From NCBI RefSeq assembly GCF_043424415.1, contig NZ_JBHWOO010000173.1:1-7343 (forward strand): a stretch of DNA of 7,343 nucleotides, in the 5' to 3' direction. Positions 1-5,209 of this stretch are shown here, piece by piece. The position numbers were made by a program, and so were the translations under genes. This stretch comes from Luteococcus sp043424415 (GTDB lineage: Bacteria > Actinomycetota > Actinomycetes > Propionibacteriales > Propionibacteriaceae). The notes beneath the pieces were generated by a model. It was not told the DNA's origin. It saw nothing but the letters and a program-made list of their open reading frames with translations, and made no database searches. Within the stretch, counting starts at the first letter, position 1; each line of letters begins with the position of its first letter.

Positions 1-2
1 GG

Positions 3-16
3 TCCCCAGCTGGGGA
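3..16. repeat. 14-bp perfect palindrome at window start
   Basis: TCCCCAGCTGGGGA reads the same on both strands. Its left part, GGTCCCCAGC (1-10), recurs as a direct copy at 50-59, just before the first gene. The pair could be an operator, or chance in GC-rich DNA at the end of an upstream gene. No function can be assigned from this window. Confidence 0.35.
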
Positions 17-87
17 TCGGGGCCGAAGCCGCTCTGCCGTCGGGCCGCAGGTCCCCAGCCGACATGGCAGGCTGGAGGTCTTCGACC

Positions 88-95
88 GAGGAGGA
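88..95 (+). promoter_or_regulatory. Ribosome binding site of the CitX-like gene
   Basis: GAGGAGGA lies four bases before the GTG at 99. It decides the start, because the reading frame stays open upstream to the window edge and other starts cannot be excluded by stops alone. The spacing is slightly short but usable. Confidence 0.55.
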
Positions 96-98
96 CAC

Positions 99-506
99 GT
101 GGACACCCGACGCCTGGCCCTGGACCTGGCCACCGAGCACGACCTGCACGCCGTGGCGGTGGTCGTCGAGGGCGACCATGACGCCGAGCGGCACGCCCGG
201 CTGCTGGCCGAGGCCGTCGACGAGGTGCAGGGCCTCTGCCAGGCCCACGACTGGCCCGTGTGGTGGCTGGAACGCGACGACGATGGCGCCGTGCTGGTGG
301 TCAACGGGCTGGCGATGGACATCAAGCAGGCCCTGGTGGAGCTGGAGGACGAGCATCCGCTGGGTCCCTGGTGGAACCTCGACCTGGTCACCGTGCTCCC
401 CGACGGCAAGCCGGGGGAGTGGCACCGGAGCCCCATGCGCCCCGAACCGCGCCAGCCCCGCCCACTCGATCAGCTGGCTCCGGCGCTGGCCGAGCTCGAC
501 GACTGA
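99..506 (+). CDS. CitX-like protein (reduced citrate lyase holo-ACP synthase homologue)
   Basis: This 135-residue acidic, soluble protein has no signal peptide or membrane segment. Residues 74-96 match, from memory of E. coli CitX, the stretch around its conserved ELE-x2-HPLG segment: D-x-K-x-A, then ELEDEHPLG at 81-89, then WxxDL. CitX attaches the phosphoribosyl-dephospho-CoA prosthetic group to the citrate lyase acyl carrier subunit. The protein is shorter than CitX (about 180 residues). It lacks roughly the first 40 residues, the C-terminal cysteines (RRCLLC in CitX), and the arginine and first aspartate of GRxxDxD, which reads GPWWNLD here (89-95). It may therefore be inactive or have another role. 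No citrate lyase subunit is visible nearby. The GTG start is chosen for its Shine-Dalgarno. Family assignment is moderately sure; activity is doubtful. Confidence 0.6.
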   Translation: MDTRRLALDLATEHDLHAVAVVVEGDHDAERHARLLAEAVDEVQGLCQAHDWPVWWLERDDDGAVLVVNGLAMDIKQALVELEDEHPLGPWWNLDLVTVLPDGKPGEWHRSPMRPEPRQPRPLDQLAPALAELDD

Positions 507-529
507 ACAGCCCGGCCCCAGGTCGGGCG

Positions 530-564
530 ACGGCCTGCCCCCAACGAGGGGGGGGACGGGCCGT
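530..564 (+). terminator. Hairpin after the CitX-like gene
   Basis: ACGGCCTGCCCCC (530-542) can pair, with small bulges, with the G-run arm ending GGGCCGT (548-564) across an AACGA loop, 24 bases past the stop at 504-506. No T-tract follows, so it is a terminator candidate only. It also sits at the edge of the insertion-sequence remnants. Confidence 0.4.
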
Positions 565-1400
565 CACGGTGATTGTCGGCAGCTCGCCCTTGACCGGCCG
601 TGACCGACGATGAACCGCAGCCGGGCCTCGTCCAAGGCCTTCAGATTGGCCGATGACAGCATCCCAGCATCGGCGACCACGATCACATCGGCCAGGTGAT
701 GGCGGGCCTGGAAGGCTTCGAGGGTGGGGATGATGGTCTGGGTTTCGGCCAAGTTCGGTTCCCAGGAGCCGATCTCCAGCGGAAAGCCCTGCCGGTCGAC
801 GAGCAGGCCGACGAGGATCTGCGGATCGGCCCGGCACTCTTTCGAGTACCCGACCTGGCGCAACTCGTCCTCGTCTTCGGCCTCGAAGTACAGGGTCGTG
901 ACGTCGTAGAGCGCCAAGGCTGCATCCCCATGCTGGGCGGCGTGCTGGTAGCAGGCGGTGGCCAGCTGGTCGCGATAGCCTCGCTCCGCGATCCGTCGCA
1001 AACACCGGTGCATCGTGGAGCGGTGCACCGGCGTGATGCCCAGGTCAGCCAGGACCCGGGCCCTGTCCAGCATCGAGATCGGCTCGACGATCCTGGCCAG
1101 CACGAGCTGGAAGAAGGCCTCATCACGGACCTGCTCGAAGCCCAGCGCGGACCATGCCGTCTGGATCGCCTCGACCAGTACCGCTGGTCGGCTGCCCGTG
1201 ACCACCGCTGATTGCATGGCTGTAGGGCCGCCGAAGTCCAGCATCACTTGGTCTGGAGCGGTCAGTTTCGCCCGGCCGGCGGTCATCAGCGCGGCCAGTT
1301 CGGCCTCGTCATGGGCGCAGCCGAGATGCTCCACGATCCGGCGAACACCACCAGCCTTGTCCACGATATGCACCGCAGTCGCGCCCGAAGCAGTCTTCAC
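564..1400 (-). pseudogene. IS1634-family transposase, truncated at both ends
   Basis: The 278-codon frame begins with a KTASGATAV segment typical of the extreme N-terminus of actinobacterial IS1634 (IS4-superfamily) transposases, usually around 500 residues long. It keeps the LYDVTTLYFE segment with the first catalytic aspartate and the VADAGMLS segment with the second. Recognisable sequence stops after RFIVG, near 604, and the last dozen codons look like chance read-through to the stop at 564. The region with the catalytic glutamate is absent, so it cannot be an active DDE transposase. At the 5' side the frame continues only a few codons upstream of the GTG at 1398-1400 to a stop at 1422-1424, so the native start is lost too. 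It abuts the end of an IS3-family element. Confidence 0.88.
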
Positions 1401-1410
1401 CTTGAGCAGA

Positions 1411-1433
1411 TGTGTCCCGCGTCAAGTAGTTGG
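1411..1433 (-). repeat. Possible terminal end of the first IS3-family element
   Basis: TGTGTCCCGCGTCAAGTAG begins here on the plus strand, overlapping the stop codon of the IS3-type tail (1422-1424) and lying next to the point where the IS1634-type homology starts. IS3-family ends begin with TG, and the OrfB stop usually lies close to the right end, so this is a likely element boundary. No matching left end is visible in the window. Confidence 0.35.
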
Positions 1434-1658
1434 CAGGATTTCGGGCTCGGGAAAGGTGGGGATCGCGGGATCGGCCAGGCCGCAGTGGACCTGTGAGGGC
1501 CGGTTCCAGGCCAAGGGCTCGTGGGGTCGGATGGTGTTGAACTCAGCCCGGTAGGCATCGGCCTCTCGGACGAGGTCGAGAGCATCGTCGATCTGTTCGC
1601 GGTAGAGACGCTCGTACTTCAGGCTCTGGAAGGCCCGTTCACGGACCCGGGCCTTCAC
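1422..1658 (-). pseudogene. IS3-family transposase OrfB, C-terminal fragment
   Basis: The 78-codon frame matches the C-terminal end of the integrase (rve) catalytic domain of IS3-family OrfB proteins. It shows a RERAFQSLKYERLYREQI segment, then the FNxIRPHEPLxWNRP segment that closes this domain. The DDE residues normally lie upstream: the last, a glutamate, would be just before the visible part, and the first two are not present. Beyond 1658 the same frame stays open but turns into proline-rich sequence unlike a transposase, so the homology breaks at about 1640-1660, next to the end of the second IS3-type remnant. The GTG at 1656-1658 is not a native start. It is inactive. Confidence 0.8.
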
Positions 1659-1667
1659 CCCGGATCG

Positions 1668-1686
1668 TGGACACGGTGGTGGTTGA
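1668..1686 (-). repeat. Possible terminal end of the second IS3-family element
   Basis: TGGACACGGTGGTGGTTGA lies between the break in the first IS3-type tail and the stop of the second (1687-1689). Its start with TG and its position just past an OrfB stop fit an IS3-family right end. This is inference from position and a weak consensus; no partner end is present. Confidence 0.3.
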
Positions 1687-1980
1687 TTACGCTGCGGTTG
1701 GCAGCGTAGCGGCCCGGAGGGCCTCGTAAGTGTTCGGGGACAGGTAGCCGCACCAAGAATGGCGACGGCGGGTGTTGTAGCGGGTGACCCAGCGAAAGAC
1801 CTGACGGCGACACAACTGCGGCCCAGCGAACGTGGCCTGCGCGGCGAGGAGTTCGCGTTGGAGGGTGGCGTTGAACGACTCGGCCAGACTGTTGTCGGAG
1901 CTCGTCCCCACGGCCCCCATCGACTGGGTCACCCCGAGACCCTTGCAGAGTTTGGCGTAGGCCTTCGAGGTGTAGACGGC
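1687..1980 (-). pseudogene. Second IS3-family transposase OrfB, C-terminal fragment
   Basis: The frame encodes the end of the rve domain of an IS3-family OrfB from a different subgroup than its neighbour. The visible motifs, in order, are YTSKAYAKLCKGLGV, QSMGAVGTSSDNSLAESF (containing the catalytic glutamate), RYNTRRRHSWCGYLSP and a short C-terminus. Homology runs past the GTG at 1930-1932 to about 1980, where the expected HxDxG segment with the second catalytic aspartate should be but is replaced by unrelated sequence. The first two acidic residues and OrfA are therefore missing and the gene is dead. The break at about 1975-1985 is a junction with DNA of unknown origin. Confidence 0.85.
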
Positions 1981-2091
1981 AGGTTCAGCGGGTGGACGCA
2001 GCAGAGGCAGAACCCGAGGAACGGCCTTAGCCAGCGCCCACTTGGGGAGGTGACGGCAGGACGAGAAGCGGACCGAGGAACCAAGATGCTC
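1981..2091. other. Spacer without an assignable gene
   Basis: This stretch separates the second IS3-type remnant from the TniQ-like remnant. The minus frame stays open through it and is in phase with the IS3 fragment, but it gives a proline- and leucine-rich peptide I do not recognise. It may be the scar of a deletion that removed the 5' part of the IS3 element. Confidence 0.4.
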
Positions 2092-2897
2092 CTAACACCC
2101 GCTCTGCAGGGCAAGCACCCGCCGGACGACGGGGTGGCGAATCCGTTCGAAGGCACTGCGGTACGGGCCGCTGATCCCGACAGCTTGGCACCACAAATGC
2201 ACGAGCTCGCCGGCGTCGCGTTCGTCGCGGGCCAGGACGAAGGGCTGGACAATGTCGAGGCCGTCGTCGGCTTCGCGACAGTTGCCGGATCGCCAGTTGC
2301 TGCCTTCCAGTTGCCGCGCGGCTTGGGCGAGGGCGATGCCGGCCCGCCACAGGTCGAGCGCCTCGTTGCCGGCGAGCTCGTGCCCCATGATCCTCACTTG
2401 CTCGCCGGTGAGCAGGCGGGTGAAGTGTTCGGTGCGCACCGACGATCTGGTGCGCACCGCGCCGGGGACGGCCTTGTTGTTCCAGTCGGCCAGGTAGGTC
2501 TCGTGCCACTCACAGGTGGTGATCCAGGCAGTCGCCAGATGAGCGGTTCGCTTCGGCCTTCCTCGGTGCAGTGGGGGCAGCTTCGGGGCCGGCGCAGCCA
2601 CATCCAGGGCCGTTTGGTCACGACACCGCTCGCGAGGCAGGCGCCCAGGTCGAAGGCGATTCCGTCCAGCGACTGCAGGTGCATGGCATGCACCTGGTGC
2701 GCGGTGATGTTCAACCGCGCCGCGGCTGTCTGGGCCGCGGTGGGGGTGATGGTCACCGCGTGGGCTTTCACGGTGAGCTGACGTTCCAGGATCGACAGCG
2801 GGCACCTGAACACGGCGGCCATACGTGCCAGGTAGGACGCCCAGCTCTCGGGTCGGCCACCCCGCTTCTGCTCGACCAGCTGCCGCACGCGCTTCAC
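2092..2897 (-). pseudogene. TniQ-like transposition protein, broken by a one-base frameshift
   Basis: TniQ proteins act with transposase and ATPase partners in Tn7/Tn5053-like transposition, often in target selection. Here the 5' frame has a GRPESWASYLARMAA segment like the family's N-terminal P-x-S-x2-S-(Y/W)-L. A G-x3-(T/K)-RPW segment and a zinc-finger start SCPHC (C107, C110 of the 167-codon frame) then EPLIWRLP follow. A second frame takes over with WITTCEWH, supplying the next C-x2-H pair. Adding one base near 2526 (CCTGG to CCTTGG on the minus strand) would join WRLP to WITTC. The third metal-ligand pair usual in TniQ fingers is not seen. The first frame has a stop (2898-2900) directly before its GTG, so the 5' end may also be lost. 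No TniA or TniB gene is present. Family assignment is moderate. Confidence 0.55.
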
Positions 2898-3162
2898 CTA
2901 CGTCAAGAAGCAGCTCCTGCAGACGTGGCGCATGTTGGAAGACGCGCGGTGCATCCGCGGTTGCGGCGAGCGGGTCGACGAGATCATGGGCCAGCAGGCC
3001 CAGTGCCGCTGGCTCCTGGAGCGGTACCAGGTCTTCGACCCGGCTGGCGACAATGAGCGCCACGAATCTCAGCAAGCCCTGCAGAGGCTGCAGGAACCGA
3101 CACCATCTCAGGACTGGCTCGCAGCAGCGCAAGCCCTGATCCGCCTCCGCCCCGAAGCCTGA
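2836..3162 (+). pseudogene. C-terminal fragment of an unrecognised protein
   Basis: The plus frame is open from after a stop at 2833-2835 to the TGA at 3160-3162. The first ATG is at 2932 and would give 76 residues, but no Shine-Dalgarno precedes it. Plausible protein sequence already begins upstream at about 2893 with FTYVKKQLLQTWR. The peptide is charged and helical-looking, with three cysteines early (C7, C11 and C24 from that ATG) and a glutamine-rich second half. No family is recognised. Early codons end mostly in G or C, as in genuine genes here. The left part of the frame is antisense to the TniQ-like remnant, so the real gene was probably cut between about 2860 and 2900. It could instead be a short gene starting at 2932. 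Confidence 0.4.
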
Positions 3163-3399
3163 GGAAGCACCCCATGGGACTTGACCCCGCACCAGTCGAG
3201 CCCTGCGGCGGTCTGAACCGCGGCGCGTCGGATGGCCGGCGGTGTGGGGTCTGGCCCCCATCTCGGCGTGGACGCCCGCCCATCCACCAGCTCCACTGCT
3301 GCATCAACCACCCGTGCGGGGGCACGCTGGACGTGTCGGGTTGGCCACGGGTGTGGCCGCCCCTGGAGAAGCGATGAACCCCTGACCTGTGGAGGAACC
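3163..3399 (+). other. Region before the thioredoxin gene, no convincing gene
   Basis: The stretch can encode 67 residues from ATG 3174 to the TGA at 3375-3377, with a weak GAGG nine bases upstream. The peptide is rich in Cys, Pro, Arg and Gly, has no recognisable domain and has mixed third positions, so I do not call it a gene. A small hairpin (GGCCAC at 3343-3348, GTGGCC at 3353-3358) lies about 45 bases before the thioredoxin start and could be leader structure. No clear promoter boxes were seen. Confidence 0.4.
3390..3397 (+). promoter_or_regulatory. Ribosome binding site of the thioredoxin gene
   Basis: TGGAGGAA ends a few bases before the ATG at 3400. It selects this start over upstream in-frame starts, which would add a basic, low-complexity extension and place the zinc-binding segment in the middle of the protein. 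Confidence 0.7.
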
Positions 3400-3825
3400 A
3401 TGGACGCCCACATCACCACCTGTCCTGCCTGCAACACCCGCAACCGGGTCCCCGCGGTGGCTGCCGGGGTGCCGCAGTGCGCCACCTGCCACGCGCCATT
3501 GCCCTGGATCGCCGACGCCCACGACGCCGACTTCGCCGCTGTCAGTGACTCGTCGAAGCTGCTGGTCCTGGTGGACCTGTGGGCGCCGTGGTGCGGCCCG
3601 TGCAAGCAGTACTCGCCGGTGCTGGAGAGGCTCGCCGCGCAGTACGCCGGCCGTCTCAAGCTGGTGAAGGTCAACGTCGACGAGTCGCCGGCCACGCAGG
3701 CCTCCTTCGGCGTCCAGTCGATCCCGACGCTGGTACTGCTGCGGGATGGCCAGGTGGTGGCCCGACAGGCCGGTGCCATGTCGTTGGGGGCCCTGCGGCG
3801 CTGGGTCGAGCCGCACCTGGACTGA
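3400..3825 (+). CDS. trxC: Thioredoxin with N-terminal zinc-binding motif (TrxC / thioredoxin 2 type)
   Basis: This 141-residue cytoplasmic disulfide reductase, by family, passes electrons from thioredoxin reductase to oxidised protein disulfides. Two N-terminal pairs, CPAC (8-11) and CATC (27-30), match the zinc-binding extension that separates TrxC from thioredoxin 1. The thioredoxin fold follows, with VDLWAPWCGPCK around the active site WCGPC (64-68), VKVNVDE after it, and the cis-proline segment SIPT (107-110). Length and domain order equal those of E. coli TrxC (139 residues). There is no signal peptide. The start is set by a good Shine-Dalgarno. The gene looks intact although both flanks are gene fragments, and no redox partner gene is visible. 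Zinc-containing TrxC proteins are often linked to oxidative stress, but no regulatory site is seen here. Confidence 0.92.
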   Translation: MDAHITTCPACNTRNRVPAVAAGVPQCATCHAPLPWIADAHDADFAAVSDSSKLLVLVDLWAPWCGPCKQYSPVLERLAAQYAGRLKLVKVNVDESPATQASFGVQSIPTLVLLRDGQVVARQAGAMSLGALRRWVEPHLD

Positions 3826-3828
3826 CCT

Positions 3829-4312
3829 CACCTGTCGACGAACATCCCGGCCACCACTAAGCATGCGCAGGGTTTCGAGATCGCCAACCACACCTATGAC
3901 CACAAGCCGACCAGCGACCTGCCGGACGCGAAGGTGGCGTGGGAGGTCAGGCGCACCAATGCGGCCCTGCAGAAGATCACCGGCCAGAAGCCGACGCTGA
4001 TGCGTCCGCCCTATGCCGCCCGCACGCAGCGCACGGACAAGGTCGTCGGCGCCAACGGGCTGGCCGTCGTGGTGTGGGAACAACTCACCGGAGGACTGGG
4101 TGGCCGGCCACAACACGGCGGCGGTCATCACGAAGCTCACGGTGCAGCGCGCCAGCCGGAACTCCATCCTGCTGATGCACGACATCCACCTGTGGACCGT
4201 GGATGCGGCCGCTCCCACCATGGACACGCTGCAGAAGCAGGGCTACACGCTGGTCACGGTCAGCCAGCTGCTGGGCTCCACGAAGCCCGGGAAGCTCTAC
4301 CCGGCGGCCTGA
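3829..4312 (+). pseudogene. Polysaccharide deacetylase (NodB domain), 5'-truncated and frameshifted
   Basis: The product is the C-terminal part of a secreted or surface NodB-type deacetylase (carbohydrate esterase 4), which removes N-acetyl groups from chitin- or peptidoglycan-like sugars. GFEIANHTYDH carries the H-[ST]-x2-H metal-binding motif (about 3871-3903), TGQKPTLMRPPYA carries the RPPY motif, and LMHDIH is the late catalytic-histidine motif. The N-terminal half, including the TFDDGP motif with the catalytic aspartate, is absent: the frame runs straight back to the thioredoxin stop with no start or ribosome site. A second lesion is at 4076-4078 (GGG). Dropping one G would give WNNSPEDW with the family's W-x6-W spacing and join the two frames. 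The 3' part then ends normally at TGA 4310-4312. It cannot be functional. Confidence 0.85.
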
Positions 4313-4409
4313 CGCACCAGTCGACTGGCCAGGTGCGGTTGGAGCTCGAGCCCCACCTCCTGGCGAGGTGATCCCGATCTCTTGCGTCAGAGCCCGGTAG
4401 CCTCGAAGC
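4313..4409. other. Short intergenic stretch
   Basis: This lies between the deacetylase remnant and the membrane protein gene. No confident promoter, hairpin or gene was seen. The promoter of the membrane protein gene is expected here, as nothing intact lies upstream. Confidence 0.4.
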
Positions 4410-5147
4410 ATGCCCAGCCACCTTGATCCTCCAGTGACCGCCCTGACGTCCCAGCCCCGGCCCGGCTGGTCGATGCGACGCAGGCTGCTGCTGGTGGCCG
4501 CCTCCACCGTCCCGTTGGCCTTCGCCGCCGCGCTGGAGTGGGTCAAGGGCCGCGACGGCATCGGCACCGTCGCATTCGTCGCACTGAGCGCCGCTGGCTA
4601 CCTGTTGGCGATGTACGGACGCATGCCGGACGAGGTGAACGTTGCCGGTAACGGAGCCAAGTTCACCACCGAGCAACGCCTGGAGGTGCAGGCCATCCTC
4701 GACGAGATGACGGCCGAGCAGCTCGAGGAGATCGCCACCGACGGGTCCGACGAGATGCGCGAACTGGCCAGCGACGCCCTCGACTTCCGCGACCGAGCCC
4801 GCGCCTACCTGGAGCAGGCCGCCACGCTGGAGGGCTTCAGCCTGTCGTCCACCGGCCACGGCAGCCTCGACGCCGGCCCAATCCTGGGCCTGGTGCGCGC
4901 CGTCAACGGCATCGTCCTTACCCGTGACGACCGGGTCGTGGCCGTCGACCTGGGCGAGGCCGAGCTCTCCTCGCTGGAGCTGGCCGCCCGGGGCGTCACC
5001 CATGTGCTGGAGGTGCAGCGCACCCAGGTCACCGTTCGCCGCGTCAGCGACGACACCTCGCTCTACTCCTCCGACCGCACGATCAGCGTCGACCAGCTAC
5101 GACGGGCGCTGCGTGCCGTCACCCAGGACACCACCCACACCGCCTGA
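4410..5147 (+). CDS. Hypothetical membrane protein with two helices and a cytosol-sized C-terminal region
   Basis: No family is recognised for this 245-residue protein. Residues 1-22 are polar. RRR (23-25) precedes a hydrophobic helix at about 26-43, and a second helix spans about 50-69. The positive residues before the first helix favour both termini inside, making a hairpin anchor. Residues 86-138 are acidic and charged, with E-rich segments that may form a helical bundle. Residues 150-245 look like a compact mixed domain, with VVAVDLGEAELSSLELAARGV near the middle. Codon use is strongly G/C at third positions and the frame is intact. The ATG at 4410 lacks a clear Shine-Dalgarno; an in-frame ATG at 4473 (MRRRLLL) would remove only the N-terminal 21 residues. 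It converges on clpB, separated by a hairpin. There is no evidence for its function. Confidence 0.8.
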   Translation: MPSHLDPPVTALTSQPRPGWSMRRRLLLVAASTVPLAFAAALEWVKGRDGIGTVAFVALSAAGYLLAMYGRMPDEVNVAGNGAKFTTEQRLEVQAILDEMTAEQLEEIATDGSDEMRELASDALDFRDRARAYLEQAATLEGFSLSSTGHGSLDAGPILGLVRAVNGIVLTRDDRVVAVDLGEAELSSLELAARGVTHVLEVQRTQVTVRRVSDDTSLYSSDRTISVDQLRRALRAVTQDTTHTA

Positions 5148-5165
5148 CCTCACGCACACATGAAG

Positions 5166-5200
5166 CAGGCCGGGACTCCCCTGGTGGGAGCCCCGGCCTG
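5166..5200. terminator. Bidirectional terminator between convergent genes
   Basis: CAGGCCGGGACTCCC (5166-5180) pairs with GGGAGCCCCGGCCTG (5186-5200) over 15 positions with one mismatch (A5175) and a five-base loop. It sits 18 bases after the membrane protein stop and 9 bases beyond the clpB stop. TTGG follows on the plus strand and CTTCATGT on the minus strand, so there is only a weak T-tract, as is common in high-GC actinobacteria. Confidence 0.85.
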
Positions 5201-5209
5201 TTGGTCGGG

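Larger units (their letters stand above)
564..2897 (-). mobile_element. Composite of decayed insertion-sequence and transposon remnants
   Basis: Four consecutive minus-strand remnants lie here: an IS1634-type transposase (564-1400), an IS3-family tail (1422-1658), a second IS3-family tail (1687-about 1980) and a TniQ-like gene with a frameshift (2092-2897). None is complete. No IS3 OrfA, no N-terminal IS3 integrase region and no matched pair of terminal repeats were found. All four sharing one orientation suggests successive insertions followed by deletion rather than one transposon. The only stretch without an assignable gene is 1981-2091. Confidence 0.7.

Noticed and set aside
696..1211. 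Plus-strand open frame of 171 codons
   Set aside because: It lies wholly antisense to the IS1634-type transposase, whose motifs are clear on the minus strand; it is a shadow frame of GC-rich DNA.
1759..2781. Plus-strand open frame of 340 codons
   Set aside because: It crosses the antisense of two unrelated remnants (IS3-type and TniQ-like), so it cannot be one real gene. The peptide has no recognisable domain.
2530..3261. 5' extension of the second TniQ-like frame on the minus strand
   Set aside because: The frame stays open up to 3261, but upstream of the frameshift it is antisense or out of frame relative to recognisable sequence. Only the part below about 2530 carries TniQ-like segments.
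3174..3377. 67-codon plus-strand frame before the thioredoxin gene
   Set aside because: It has a weak ribosome site, a Cys/Pro/Arg/Gly-rich peptide, no motif and mixed third-base composition. A real small gene cannot be excluded.
3232..3399. Longer N-terminus for the thioredoxin
   Set aside because: The in-frame upstream start would add a basic low-complexity extension. The ATG at 3400 has a strong Shine-Dalgarno and gives the normal TrxC length.
4260..5003. Minus-strand open frame of 247 codons
   Set aside because: It is antisense to the membrane protein gene. Its peptide is Gly/Gln/His-rich, typical of the complement of actinobacterial coding DNA.
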